Assembly (NCBI GenBank): GCA_964423465.1
Contig: CAYRFK010000099.1
Location: 1-16,540, forward strand
Source of the DNA: VGWF01 sp964423465
Lineage (GTDB): Bacteria; Verrucomicrobiota; Kiritimatiellia; PWTM01
Direction: 5' to 3'
Length of the DNA stretch: 16,540 nt
Part shown: positions 1-8,553 of the stretch, one piece after another
How positions within the stretch are numbered: the first letter of the stretch is position 1
Layout of the letters: every line of letters begins with the position of its first letter
Translations under genes and position numbers: made by a program
Notes under the pieces: generated by a model
What the model was told of the DNA's origin: nothing
Seen by the model: the letters and a program-made list of their open reading frames with translations, nothing else
Databases searched by the model: none

Positions 1-2614
1 CGAAGCCGGTGAAGGCGATGTGCGACGTGGCCTTTCCGGGCGCGCCGAGCAAACGGCCCGTGCCCGTAATGTAGTCGGCGCCATCTGTGGTGCGAAGAAT
101 CACAAGCAACTCGACGCCGGCGCGTGCGCCGGCGGGCACGGAGGATTCCACGACCAGTCCTTCCGCCGCGCCGAGGTCGAGGCCCTTCGGGTAATCGAAC
201 GATACGAAGAGATGCGTGTCGGGCAGGTTGGTCGTCGCGGTCGACGTCGCGCACCAGCCGGAGGTGGCATCGCCCGTTATTGCGGTCCGCGTGCCGGCGC
301 CGTGTCCGAGCGTGGGCGTCGCGGCCGGCAGCGGCGAGCGCACGAGCGCGGGCGAGGCCCCGGCGGCGCCGCGCAGACGCCGCGGTGCGTCGATCGTGGG
401 CGCCCGGAACAGCATGCCGCCGTAGGGACCGAGTTTCAGCGGCACACTGGCACCGGTCGTCAGGGCGGTCATCGAACCCGCGGCAGGATCCCACATCTCG
501 CTCACGCCGCGGCCGGGGAAGCGCAGCGTGCCCTCCCAGGGCTCGGCGCCGTCGTTGATCGCGAAGTAGACGTCGTGATCGGCGACCCGGCGGTGCGTGG
601 TGCGGACGGGGGATCCGGTCCCGCCGGTGAAGGCGTCGGGTTCGAGCAGGGAATCGAGGGTGCGCGGCAGCAGGGAAAGGAGTCCCTCCGGCAGGAACAC
701 GCCCGCGCCGCCTGATTCGGTTCCGGTCATGGCCGGGCCTTCGCCCGCGCCGAACATCGCGGCGGCGAGCGCCTGCACGCGCGAGTCGGGGAGGGCGAAG
801 TCGCTGTTCGCGGGCCGCGCGCCGACGGAGATCACGACACCGCCCTCGCGCTGGAACGCGGCCAGGTTCTCCCATGCCGCCATCGGCAGCGTGTCGGCGC
901 CTGGAAGGACGACGACGCGCCAGCGCAGCTTGCCGTGGACGAGCGAGTCGCCCTCCACCTTCGCCTCCGCGAGGGCGCGCGCGTCGACGAAGGCGAAGTC
1001 GCGGCCGGCGGCGTAGAGCGTGCTTCGCACCTCGCGCAGCACGGCCTCGATGCGGCGGATCTCCGGCACGTCGGTCGCGCCGCGCAGCGCGGGGACGAAT
1101 CGCGGCCACAGGGTTTCCGTCGGATAGAGCACCGCGATGTCCGCGACCTGGTGCCCGCCGGCCAGCAGCGTCGAGCAACGGCCGACCCAACGGTTGAGGT
1201 CGCGGAGTTGGTCGTCGGTCAGGTCCTGGAACCGGTAGTAGCTGGTGAAGACACCGATGCCGCCCCAGAGCTGGCGGTTCAGGGAGCCGCGGATCTCGTC
1301 CGCCGTGACGATCCGCACCGGCCGCTTGTCGCCCTCGCCGCGGTAACGCTGGGAGTGGTCCGAGGCCTCGCTCATCGTCACGGTGCGGCCTTCGAGACAG
1401 GCGATGCTGTCGATCATCCGCGCGACATACCACGGCACCTCCGACGGGAGGCTCGTGAGGCAGTCCATGCTCGGCGCATCGAGGCGGCGCGCGCAGCGGA
1501 AGAAATCGCCGTAAAGCGGCACGTGACCGGCGAGGCTCTCCTCCATCAGCAAGTGGCCGCCGGACGCGAAGCCGTGGGCGCGGCACCACGTCTGGATCTG
1601 GCCGAAGTAGTTCTCGGAAACGAGATCCGCGATGGTGTCCCAGAAGTCGTAGCGGGCCTTTGCGCCCCGCGGGCCGGCCTCGACGACGAGCGCGGGCAGC
1701 AGTGGTGCCAAGTTCGTTCCGCGGCGCTTCCGGAACTCGCCCGGCAGGTTGGCGGACCACGGCAGCACGCGGTAGGGCATCGGCCGGAACCAGAGATTCA
1801 TGAGGGACGGCTCGTCGGTGAACGTCGAGACAAACCATTTCCCGAGATCCGCGCCGAGGCGGGCGGCGTAGCGGTCGTGCGTGACCTCGAGGAACCGTGC
1901 GGTCGTCTCGGGCATCAGCAGATTGATGCAGGGCTTCTTGAACGCGAGGCTGACGGCGGCGTGGGTGCCTTCGTAGATCAGGTCGTCGGTCATCGCAACC
2001 ACGGCCCACTCGCCCGCAGGGGCCTGCCAGCGCAGGCGGCGGTCGGCGACGGAGGCGGCGAGGTCGCGGGCCTGGTCGAGTTGCGCGACGCCGTTGCGCA
2101 TGGGCAGGGCGACGGCCGAGACCAGTGCGCCCGGCGGCAGATCCAGCGCGATCTCCCCGCCGGAGGTGTTCGTTAGGGCGACGAGCAGTCCGCGGGCGGC
2201 CCACTCGGGATGGCCGGCGAGGGTCAGGTCGCGCGCGCTGCCGGAGGGATAACCGCACTCGTCGTAAAGCCACAGCGACATGCCCGCCGCCTTTGCCATG
2301 CGGACGCCGCGGAGAAATGCGGGCCACTTCGACTCGTCGTCGACGTAACCGGTGAACGACACGTTGCCCGCGAAGCCGCCGAATCCCTGCGCGGCAAGCT
2401 GCCGGAGCTGCCGGTCCTGCGCGGCCGGGTCGTCCGCCTGGCCGTGCAGGATCCGCAGGATGCGCGACGATGCCGCCGGCTCCGCGAAGCGCTCCTCCAG
2501 CGTGCGGTCTGCCGCGGGCTGCGGCGGCAGCGCCGTGTCGTTCGTCGGTCCGGCCCATGCCGTGACGCAGGTGAGTGCAGCCGCCGAGGCGATCATCAGG
2601 GTCGTGAAGTTCAT
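1..2614 (-). CDS. Exported GH106-like glycoside hydrolase (3' end outside window)
   Basis: The frame stays open for 871 codons and runs off the left edge, so the C-terminus is missing. It begins with a clear Sec signal peptide (hydrophobic residues 4-15, cleavage likely after AWA at 19-21). The body looks like a TIM-barrel exo-glycosidase of the alpha-L-rhamnosidase (GH106) type common in PVC bacteria. It has YDECGYPSG at 117-125, TDEPS around D267/E268, LLMEES with E358/E359, and MSEASDH with E416. A Rossmann-like section follows (from DIAVLYP), then a beta-sandwich containing YFAINDGAEPW and EMWDPAAGSM, phrases typical of this group. Which Glu residues are catalytic cannot be settled by eye. 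The ATG at 2614 overlaps the stop of the upstream small gene by ATGA, which together with the signal peptide fixes the start. Substrate is unknown; rhamnose- or other deoxyhexose-containing glycans are a guess. Family assignment is moderate, coding status high. Confidence 0.85.
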   Translation of the reverse strand, partial: MNFTTLMIASAAALTCVTAWAGPTNDTALPPQPAADRTLEERFAEPAASSRILRILHGQADDPAAQDRQLRQLAAQGFGGFAGNVSFTGYVDDESKWPAFLRGVRMAKAAGMSLWLYDECGYPSGSARDLTLAGHPEWAARGLLVALTNTSGGEIALDLPPGALVSAVALPMRNGVAQLDQARDLAASVADRRLRWQAPAGEWAVVAMTDDLIYEGTHAAVSLAFKKPCINLLMPETTARFLEVTHDRYAARLGADLGKWFVSTFTDEPSLMNLWFRPMPYRVLPWSANLPGEFRKRRGTNLAPLLPALVVEAGPRGAKARYDFWDTIADLVSENYFGQIQTWCRAHGFASGGHLLMEESLAGHVPLYGDFFRCARRLDAPSMDCLTSLPSEVPWYVARMIDSIACLEGRTVTMSEASDHSQRYRGEGDKRPVRIVTADEIRGSLNRQLWGGIGVFTSYYRFQDLTDDQLRDLNRWVGRCSTLLAGGHQVADIAVLYPTETLWPRFVPALRGATDVPEIRRIEAVLREVRSTLYAAGRDFAFVDARALAEAKVEGDSLVHGKLRWRVVVLPGADTLPMAAWENLAAFQREGGVVISVGARPANSDFALPDSRVQALAAAMFGAGEGPAMTGTESGGAGVFLPEGLLSLLPRTLDSLLEPDAFTGGTGSPVRTTHRRVADHDVYFAINDGAEPWEGTLRFPGRGVSEMWDPAAGSMTALTTGASVPLKLGPYGGMLFRAPTIDAPRRLRGAAGASPALVRSPLPAATPTLGHGAGTRTAITGDATSGWCATSTATTNLPDTHLFVSFDYPKGLDLGAAEGLVVESSVPAGARAGVELLVILRTTDGADYITGTGRLLGAPGKATSHIAFTGF

Positions 2615-2910
2615 GACGGGCGGAGCAGGAACTCGATGGCCCTTCGGCGGGAGGCGTCCATGTCGGTCGTCGGAAGGAGGCGTCGCAGCCAGGAATGCGG
2701 GAACTCCTTCAAGACTGGCCAAGGTGCCTGCTGAAGGGCGGTCTGCGTGTACTTGGCCGAGACCTCGGGCTTCTTTAGTAGACGCTTCAGTTGGTCCGGC
2801 GCCGGATGCTTGAGAAGCCCGGTGAACAGCGGCAGACGGACCGACCGCCCCGGGGCGTACGGGCAGCGCACGAACCCCTCCGGCCGCGCGAATTGCACCG
2901 TGCGCTTCAT
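2611..2910 (-). CDS. Small hypothetical protein (99 aa) between nucleotidyltransferase and glycosidase
   Basis: I do not recognise this family. The 99-residue product starts MKRTVQFARPEGFVRCPY, is basic (many Lys/Arg), and has no signal peptide, membrane segment or Cys/His metal cluster. It looks like a small cytosolic globular or mostly helical protein, with a helical stretch around DQLKRLLKKPEVSAKY. Its ATG (2910-2908) overlaps the TGA of the nucleotidyltransferase gene in an ATGA, and its own TGA (2613-2611) overlaps the ATG of the glycosidase in another ATGA. This double coupling is the best evidence that it is real. A longer reading of the frame to 3021 is possible but would lie inside the upstream gene and is arginine/proline-rich shadow sequence. 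By position it may be a partner or regulator of the nucleotidyltransferase, which is inference only. Confidence 0.72.
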   Translation of the reverse strand: MKRTVQFARPEGFVRCPYAPGRSVRLPLFTGLLKHPAPDQLKRLLKKPEVSAKYTQTALQQAPWPVLKEFPHSWLRRLLPTTDMDASRRRAIEFLLRPS

Positions 2911-3584
2911 CGCCCGCCTCTCCCCATCAACCGGACGATTTCGTTCCGCATGTTCAGAGCCACGGACGGGTCGATGTCCCGATAGGCGGCCAGGTCGGCC
3001 TTCAACGAGGTGGGCGTCCACCCTTCCATTCGTTGAAGGAGAAGGATGCCGTCCTGGGCGCGCAGGGCCATCCGGAGCGCCGATCGGAGCTGCGGCTGCG
3101 CGGCCAACGCCGCATGAATATCCACCAAGTCGCGTGCCTCCGTCCGGTCAATGAGGCACTGGACCTTGTCGTCAAGGTACCGCCGGAGCGACACCCGCAT
3201 CAGGCCGGGCACGGCCTTGGATGGCGTCAGTTGTCTTGGCTCCACGTCCCGGTAGTTCGAAAGAACCTCAAGAACGATCTTCTTCCGCGGCCTGTACTCG
3301 ACAACCACCGCGAATCCGTCGCCGAACTCGTCCGGCGCGCGAAGGACGCTGCACGAGGATCCGAACGCCCGCTCAACCTCGGCCAGCAGAGGGCGGACGT
3401 CGATCAGGGCGCGGTGTGTGTGCAGATCCAGATCGAACGACCGCCGATGGTGCAGTTCCTCCACCGCGATCGCCGCCGTTCCGGCCCAGTAGCACGTCCT
3501 CGCGAGGCGCGGACACCGGGCCACAACCTCCTTCATCGCGCGGATGAGTTCCGTTTCCGATGCAGTTGCAGTCACGCTTTCCAT
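2907..3584 (-). CDS. AbiEii/AbiGii-type nucleotidyltransferase (toxin-like)
   Basis: This 225-aa protein fits the AbiEii/AbiGii (DUF1814, MenT-like) nucleotidyltransferase family. Members act as the toxic half of type IV toxin-antitoxin or abortive-infection systems; several transfer nucleotides to tRNA. Visible motifs are WAGTAAIAVEEL at 33-44, followed by RSFDLDLH with metal-binding-type D51 and D53, and the family's later block LDDKVQCLIDRTEARDLVDIH with K140, R151, D152 and D155. Typical toxins of the family are longer (about 250-300 aa), so this is a compact member. An AbiEi-type winged-helix antitoxin normally sits upstream; none is present, because a divergent GH32 gene starts there. 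A 99-aa gene follows by ATGA overlap instead. The start may be ATG 3584; GTG at codon 4 is an alternative. Without a recognised antitoxin it could be a housekeeping-type or orphan nucleotidyltransferase. Confidence 0.85.
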   Translation of the reverse strand: MESVTATASETELIRAMKEVVARCPRLARTCYWAGTAAIAVEELHHRRSFDLDLHTHRALIDVRPLLAEVERAFGSSCSVLRAPDEFGDGFAVVVEYRPRKKIVLEVLSNYRDVEPRQLTPSKAVPGLMRVSLRRYLDDKVQCLIDRTEARDLVDIHAALAAQPQLRSALRMALRAQDGILLLQRMEGWTPTSLKADLAAYRDIDPSVALNMRNEIVRLMGRGGR

Positions 3585-3798
3585 ATACCCCCATGGATGC
3601 GGTCGTTATCAAGCAGAATCCGTCCCGGCGTGGGGGAGGAGAAGAGGCAACACCGCGGACCCCGGCCCGCCCCGGTTCGATGAGGCCGAAGCCTGGAGTG
3701 CGGGGACGCGTTCGTCCTGTTATCCTCTCCCTGCCACCGTGCCGGACCGGCGCGCGAAGCGACGGGGCCATGTCGGGCGGTTGGACGACGGAGAACGC
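3585..3798. other. Divergent intergenic region (nucleotidyltransferase / GH32)
   Basis: This 214-nt gap holds the control regions of both divergent genes. On the plus strand TATCCT at 3721-3726 resembles the TAnnnT -10 boxes seen elsewhere in the window, but no good -35 lies 16-18 nt upstream. On the minus strand TTGATA (about 3607-3612) lies 17-19 nt before GTATATG next to the nucleotidyltransferase start. A 14-mer shared with the HzsA-like leader sits at 3753-3766, and GGAG at 3790-3793 is a plausible ribosome-binding site for the GH32 gene. Confidence 0.45.
3753..3766 (+). promoter_or_regulatory. Leader motif CGCGAAGCGACGGG (copy 1, GH32 leader)
   Basis: This exact 14-mer recurs once more, at 12159-12172 in the leader of the HzsA-like gene. 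In each case it begins about 25-26 nt after a candidate -10 box and precedes the ribosome-binding site. It could be a DNA operator just downstream of the transcription start, or an RNA element; function is unknown. Confidence 0.45.
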
Positions 3799-5904
3799 AT
3801 GAAATCGATCCTGATGTGCAGCTACCTGGCGGTGGCGGGGCTGGCGGGGGCGGCGGAGGACATCCTCGTCGCGGACTTCGAGGGGAAGGACTATGGCGCG
3901 TGGACCGCGAACGGCGAGGCCTTCGGGCCGGGGCCGGCGAAGGGTACGCTGCCGCACCAGATGGAGGTCTCCGGGTTCCGGGGCAACGGCCTCGTCAACT
4001 CGTTCTTCCATGGCGACCGGACGACCGGCACGCTGACCTCGGCCGAGTTCACCCTCGAGCGGCCGTACCTGAACTTCCTGATCGGCGGCGGGGGGTGGTC
4101 GAACCGGACCTGCATGAATCTTGTCGTCGACGGGAAGGTCGTTCGCACCGCCGCCGGCCCCAACGTCGTGCCGGGCGGCAGCGAGAATCTGGCGCCGGCC
4201 GGCTGGGACGTGCGCGAGTTCACAGGCCGCACGGCGCGGATCGAGATCGTCGACGCCGCGACCGGCGGCTGGGGCCACATCAATATCGATCACATCGTGC
4301 AGAGCGAGCGAGCGGCGCCGCCTGCGACGAAGCCGGTCACGCTGGAGCGGACGGTTGTCCTCGAGAAGGCGTACCTGCTGCTTCCCGTGCGCAACGGCGC
4401 CAAGAAGGGGCCGAAGGCGAAGGGGGTGCTCGTGGTCGACGGCGTGGTCGCCCGCGAATTCGACATCGATCTCGCCGACGAGCCCGAGTGGTTTGCGCAT
4501 CTCGACGTCCGCGCATGGCGGGGGAAGACAGCCGTCCTGCGCGCCGAGAAGATCGATGAGGGTTCGAAGGCCCTCGACCTCGTCGCCACGTCGGATGCGA
4601 TCTGGAAGGCGGACGAGGTCTACCGCGAGCCGTTGCGCGGGCAGTTCCACTTCTCGTCGAAGCGCGGCTGGAACAACGATCCGAACGGGATGGTCTTCGC
4701 GGACGGCGAGTATCACCTCTACTACCAGCACAACCCGTACGGCTGGCCGTGGGGCAACATGCACTGGGGGCACGCGGTCAGCGCGGACATGGTCCACTGG
4801 CGCGAGGAGCAGATCGCGATCTTCCCCGTCCGCCACGGCGACTGGGTCTTCAGCGGCAGCGCGGTGGTCGACCGCGACAACACCAGCGGGTGGCGCACCG
4901 GCACCAACCAGCTCGTCGTCGCCGCCTTCACCAGCACCGGACGCGGCGAGTGCATCGTCTACTCCAGCGACCGTGGGCGGACGTTCCGCGAGTTCGAGGG
5001 CAACCCGGTGGTCGTGCACAAGGGGCGCGACCCGCGGTTGCTGTGGCACGAGGCGTCGAAGCAGTGGGTCATGGCGGTCTACACCGAGGCTGACGGAAAG
5101 CGCTGGATCGCCTTCCACACGTCGCCGGACCTGAAGGCCTGGACCTTCCGCAGCCGGATCGAAGGCTTCTACGAGTGTCCGGATCTCTTCGAACTGGGCG
5201 GGAAATGGGTGCTCACCGCGGCGAGCAGCGAGTACATGGTCGGCCGGTTCGACGGCGCGACCTTTACGCCGGAGACGCCGAAGCTGAAGGGGCATCTCGG
5301 CCGCGGCTACTACGCGGCGCAGACGTTCTCGCACGAACCGAAGGGCCGGATCGTGCAGATCGGCTGGTTCCAGACGGCGACGCCGGGGATGCCGTTCAAC
5401 CAGTCCATGAGCCTGCCGAACGAACTGCGACTCGTCGAAACGGCCGGGGGCCTGCGGATGACGTGGACGCCGGTCCGTGAGCTGGAGGCGCTGCGCTCGA
5501 AGACCCACCGTATCGGCCCGGTGGCGCTCAAGGACGGCGCCGCCAATCCGCTGGCCGGCATCGCGGCGGAGCTGGTCGAGTTGCGCGCGGAGATCGAGCC
5601 GGGCGATGCGTCGGAGATCACATTCACGCTTCGCGGGCTGACGGTCGTCTACGAGGCGGCGAAGCAGGAGTTGGTCGTCAACGGCCACCGCGCCCCGGCA
5701 CCGCTGAAGGACGGCAGGCTGACGCTGGCCGTCTACGTCGACCGCAACGGTTCGGAGGTCTACGCATGCGACGGTCTGGTCTTCGTCCCGATGCCCTTCC
5801 TGCCGAAGGTGGACGACCGGGCGCTCGCGGTGGCGGCCAAGGGCGGAACGGCGCGGCTGACGTCGCTCGATGTGCACGAGTTGCGCAGCATCTGGCCGCG
5901 GTGA
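3799..5904 (+). CDS. Exported GH32 fructanase (levanase/inulinase/invertase type)
   Basis: The 701-aa product should hydrolyse beta-fructosidic bonds in levan, inulin or sucrose outside the cytoplasm. The signal peptide is residues 1-18 (GAA/ED). Residues about 20-170 form an extra beta-sandwich-like module of unknown role. About 178-265 (KAYLLLPVRN...FDIDLADEPEWFAHLDV) resembles the DUF4980 module found before GH32 in levanases. The GH32 five-bladed propeller spans about 280-590 with all three key motifs: WNNDPNG at 291-297 (nucleophile D294), RDPR at 410-413 (transition-state stabiliser D411) and EC at 459-460 (acid/base E459). The C-terminal beta-sandwich spans about 600-701 and includes YVDRNGSEVY. 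ATG 3799 was chosen because it gives the signal peptide and follows GGAG; the frame is open upstream to 3544 but reads as leader sequence. It heads a cluster with a beta-helix protein and an MFS porter. Endo or exo mode cannot be told. Confidence 0.95.
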   Translation: MKSILMCSYLAVAGLAGAAEDILVADFEGKDYGAWTANGEAFGPGPAKGTLPHQMEVSGFRGNGLVNSFFHGDRTTGTLTSAEFTLERPYLNFLIGGGGWSNRTCMNLVVDGKVVRTAAGPNVVPGGSENLAPAGWDVREFTGRTARIEIVDAATGGWGHINIDHIVQSERAAPPATKPVTLERTVVLEKAYLLLPVRNGAKKGPKAKGVLVVDGVVAREFDIDLADEPEWFAHLDVRAWRGKTAVLRAEKIDEGSKALDLVATSDAIWKADEVYREPLRGQFHFSSKRGWNNDPNGMVFADGEYHLYYQHNPYGWPWGNMHWGHAVSADMVHWREEQIAIFPVRHGDWVFSGSAVVDRDNTSGWRTGTNQLVVAAFTSTGRGECIVYSSDRGRTFREFEGNPVVVHKGRDPRLLWHEASKQWVMAVYTEADGKRWIAFHTSPDLKAWTFRSRIEGFYECPDLFELGGKWVLTAASSEYMVGRFDGATFTPETPKLKGHLGRGYYAAQTFSHEPKGRIVQIGWFQTATPGMPFNQSMSLPNELRLVETAGGLRMTWTPVRELEALRSKTHRIGPVALKDGAANPLAGIAAELVELRAEIEPGDASEITFTLRGLTVVYEAAKQELVVNGHRAPAPLKDGRLTLAVYVDRNGSEVYACDGLVFVPMPFLPKVDDRALAVAAKGGTARLTSLDVHELRSIWPR

Positions 5905-5919
5905 GGGCGGCGGTCGGGG

Positions 5920-5948
5920 CTGGCGATGCGCACGGGATCGGGTAGGAT
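5920..5948 (+). promoter_or_regulatory. Possible promoter / start signal of the beta-helix gene
   Basis: TAGGAT at 5943-5948 ends 7 nt before the ATG at 5956, a spacing that would place transcription start at the ATG. A poor -35 (CTGGCG, 5920-5925) lies 17 nt upstream. The same bases contain AGGA at 5944-5947, 8 nt before the ATG, which could simply be a Shine-Dalgarno site in a transcript read through from the GH32 gene 51 nt upstream. Both readings remain open. Confidence 0.3.
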
Positions 5949-5955
5949 TTGCCGC

Positions 5956-8553
5956 ATGGATGGTGGGATTTCATGGCGGGCGGGGCTGCGGATTGGCGCG
6001 GTTGCGGCGCTGACCGTGTGGGCGCAGGCGGCATCGGCGGCGATTCCGCAGGCGGCGATCGATGATCCGCGCTTCAAACTCGGCTACCTGGTCGTCACGC
6101 ACTACGCGGGTGTCGACACGAACGGCGTGGGCGACTCGCTGCCGGGGTTGCAGGAGGCCGTGAACGATGCCTATACGAACAACCTCGTCACGTTGTTTCC
6201 CGCGGGGACCTACCAGATCTCGGACACCCTCCACTGCCGGGCCTTTCACCTCGCCAGCGGCACGAACGCCTCCGGCAGTCTCGTGCTGGCCGTCAACCCC
6301 TGCACGTCGATGTCCTACGTCCTCCAAGGCTCCGGCCTGGGGCCTCGCCCGATCCTGAAGCTCGCCGCCGCGTCGGCGGCGGACTTCGACAACACGAACG
6401 CGGTCCGGCCGCTGCTGCTGTTCCGGCTGTACCAGTCGACAAACTTTCCGAACGCGCCGATGGAGCCGCCGCCTTCGACCAACGTCCTCGCCTCGGCGGA
6501 GGGCTACAAGATCGACTCGTCGTATCTTTTCGACTGGGAACTTCGGAACCTCGACCTCGATTGCGGCGGCCATGCGGGCGCGGTGGGCGTGGTCTTCCCG
6601 GCGGCCCAGGGCTCGCTCATCGCCAACGTGAGCGTCAACGCGACGAACGCCACCGCCGGCTTTCAGGGCCTGCCCGGCCGCAACTGGGGCGCGGTGAATG
6701 TCGGGGTTTTCGGGGGGCGCTACGGGATACGCACCGGCATCACGGCGTCCGGCAGCCTGTGCGCGGGCTCGACACTGCTCGGGGTGCGGCTCGAGGGCCA
6801 GACCGTGGCGCCGCTCGAGTACGACGATTTCGTGCCGCTGGTCATGGCGGGGTTCCGGATTTCGAAAGCGGCCGGACCGCTGCTCGCGGTGAAGAACTCG
6901 AACTCGGGCAACAGCACGGCGTGGAACACGATGACGCTGCTCGACGGCGTCCTCGACATCACCGGCGGTGTTGCGACGAATGCTGCAATCGCGAACCCCG
7001 GCGGCAAGAACCTCTATCTCCGCAACGTGTACGTGCGCGGCGCGACGAATCTCGTGCAGAGCTCCGCGCTCGCGCCGCTCCGGGGGACCGGGACGTGGAG
7101 CCGGATCGACGAGTACGTTCACACCGACCAGCGGGCCGCCGCTGCGGGGACGACGAGCCAGTTGGCGACCTACAGCATGCTCGACGGGGTTACGAACCGC
7201 GCCGCCGAACGGGTCAAGCTCGCGTCGCCCGACTGCGGTCCGCCGCCCGCCGGCCTCCTCACGCGCCACCTGCCGTCGCGCGGCCTTCCCGCCTACGAGG
7301 GGGCGGGCAACCTCCCGACGATCGTCGTGACCGACCTGCCCTATGGCGCGGTGCCGGGCGATGCGGAGGACGATCTCGCCGTGATCCAGCGGGCGGTCGA
7401 CGACGCGAGCGCGGCGGGCCACGGGCGGGTGTTCATTCCGAAATCGTCGGCGGACGGGTCGTCCTCCGGCGCGTTCCTGCTGTCCGGGACGCTGGTGCTC
7501 CGTTCCAATACCGTGCTCTTCGGCGCCTCGAAGAACTATGTCAGCGAACTGCGCACGCATGCCTCGTGGCGGCCGGCCGTCGCCGCGGACATCGTGCGGA
7601 CGGAGAATGACGTGACGGGCGCGCCGTATCTCGGCGACCTCGCGATCGCGACGGACATCACGCTCTACCGCCATCCGTTCACGTTCGTCCATTGGCGCGC
7701 GGGCGCGGCGTCGGAGACGTTCGACCTCCGCATGGAGGTCCCCTACGAATTCAACCCGCCGGCCAACTCGAACCACTACACCGGCGTCCGGTTCAGCGGC
7801 AGCGCGGGCGGGCGCCACTACTTCTATCCGGAGGGTGAGCTGGACAAGGTCGCCAACGCGACGTCGTTCTACGTGTCCAACAACGGCAACCAATACCGGA
7901 TGCTGCGCATCGAGGGCACGACGCAACCGCTCTGGCTCTACGGCTACAACCTCGAGGGCGGCAAGAGGGACCGGCGCGACTACGACGCCGAGATCCGCGA
8001 CGCGGCCAACGTCCGCTGGGTCGGGTGGAAGCGCGAAGGGGCCTGTTCCATGCTCCGGCTGGAGAACGCGACGAACTTCGCGCTCTACGCGGCCGGCGCG
8101 ATGCGCGAGGCGCTTGCGGCGGACCGGGCCATGTTCGACATCACGGGAGCCTGCAGCGGGATTCTGTTTGCCAACGTCCTGATTCAGGCCGACGAGGGGA
8201 CCAATGCGCCGTCGGCGACGCTGCGCGAGACGATCGACGGACAGCCGACCCATGCCGTCGTCTATCCCGCGGGCGTGTCGCTCTACAAGCGTGGCGCGAT
8301 CGACGACGACGCGATGCGCGCCGGACTGGCCGTGGGTGCCCCGAAGTTTGTCGCGATCAGGCCGGACTCCGGGGGCATCCGGCTTCACGCAGCGGGCGGC
8401 GTGGCCGGGTACCGCTACGATGTCGAGTCGTCGGGCGATCTCGCGGCGTGGACGTCCGGGCCCTCCTGGGTCGCCGGGCCGGACGCCAGCGAGATAATGG
8501 ACCCGCAGACGGGCGCGGCCACACGGGTCTTTTACCGCGCGGTCTCGCCCTAG
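5956..8553 (+). CDS. Exported double parallel beta-helix protein (pectate-lyase-3/GH55-like)
   Basis: The 865-aa protein has a signal peptide (1-29, ending ASAA). It contains two copies of the N-terminal signature of pectate_lyase_3/GH55-type right-handed beta-helices. The first is about 45-95 (GVGDSLPGLQEAVNDAYTNN then LFPAGTYQISDTL). The second starts at about 460 (YGAVPGDAEDDLAVIQRAVDDA then GRVFIPKSS). Asn-rich strand-turn repeats follow each. Tandem helices of this kind occur in GH55 beta-1,3-glucanases and in tail-spike-like polysaccharide depolymerases. No catalytic residue can be assigned by eye. The last 70 residues (YRYDVESSGDLAAWTS...RVFYRAVSP) match a tail common on secreted Verrucomicrobia-type proteins. 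ATG 5956 gives the signal peptide; an upstream in-frame ATG at 5926 would add ten residues. It lies 51 nt after the GH32 gene and probably helps process or bind the same or an associated glycan. Confidence 0.8.
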   Translation: MDGGISWRAGLRIGAVAALTVWAQAASAAIPQAAIDDPRFKLGYLVVTHYAGVDTNGVGDSLPGLQEAVNDAYTNNLVTLFPAGTYQISDTLHCRAFHLASGTNASGSLVLAVNPCTSMSYVLQGSGLGPRPILKLAAASAADFDNTNAVRPLLLFRLYQSTNFPNAPMEPPPSTNVLASAEGYKIDSSYLFDWELRNLDLDCGGHAGAVGVVFPAAQGSLIANVSVNATNATAGFQGLPGRNWGAVNVGVFGGRYGIRTGITASGSLCAGSTLLGVRLEGQTVAPLEYDDFVPLVMAGFRISKAAGPLLAVKNSNSGNSTAWNTMTLLDGVLDITGGVATNAAIANPGGKNLYLRNVYVRGATNLVQSSALAPLRGTGTWSRIDEYVHTDQRAAAAGTTSQLATYSMLDGVTNRAAERVKLASPDCGPPPAGLLTRHLPSRGLPAYEGAGNLPTIVVTDLPYGAVPGDAEDDLAVIQRAVDDASAAGHGRVFIPKSSADGSSSGAFLLSGTLVLRSNTVLFGASKNYVSELRTHASWRPAVAADIVRTENDVTGAPYLGDLAIATDITLYRHPFTFVHWRAGAASETFDLRMEVPYEFNPPANSNHYTGVRFSGSAGGRHYFYPEGELDKVANATSFYVSNNGNQYRMLRIEGTTQPLWLYGYNLEGGKRDRRDYDAEIRDAANVRWVGWKREGACSMLRLENATNFALYAAGAMREALAADRAMFDITGACSGILFANVLIQADEGTNAPSATLRETIDGQPTHAVVYPAGVSLYKRGAIDDDAMRAGLAVGAPKFVAIRPDSGGIRLHAAGGVAGYRYDVESSGDLAAWTSGPSWVAGPDASEIMDPQTGAATRVFYRAVSP

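Noticed and set aside
935..2176. 413-codon plus-strand frame over the glycosidase
   Set aside because: The minus-strand reading gives a continuous 871-codon glycosidase with a signal peptide; the plus frame is shadow sequence.
3373..5877. 834-codon open frame on the minus strand opposite the GH32 gene
   Set aside because: It is rich in Arg, Pro, Ala and Val with no domain, signal or start signal, and mirrors a well-supported GH32 gene. Long antisense frames are expected at this GC content.
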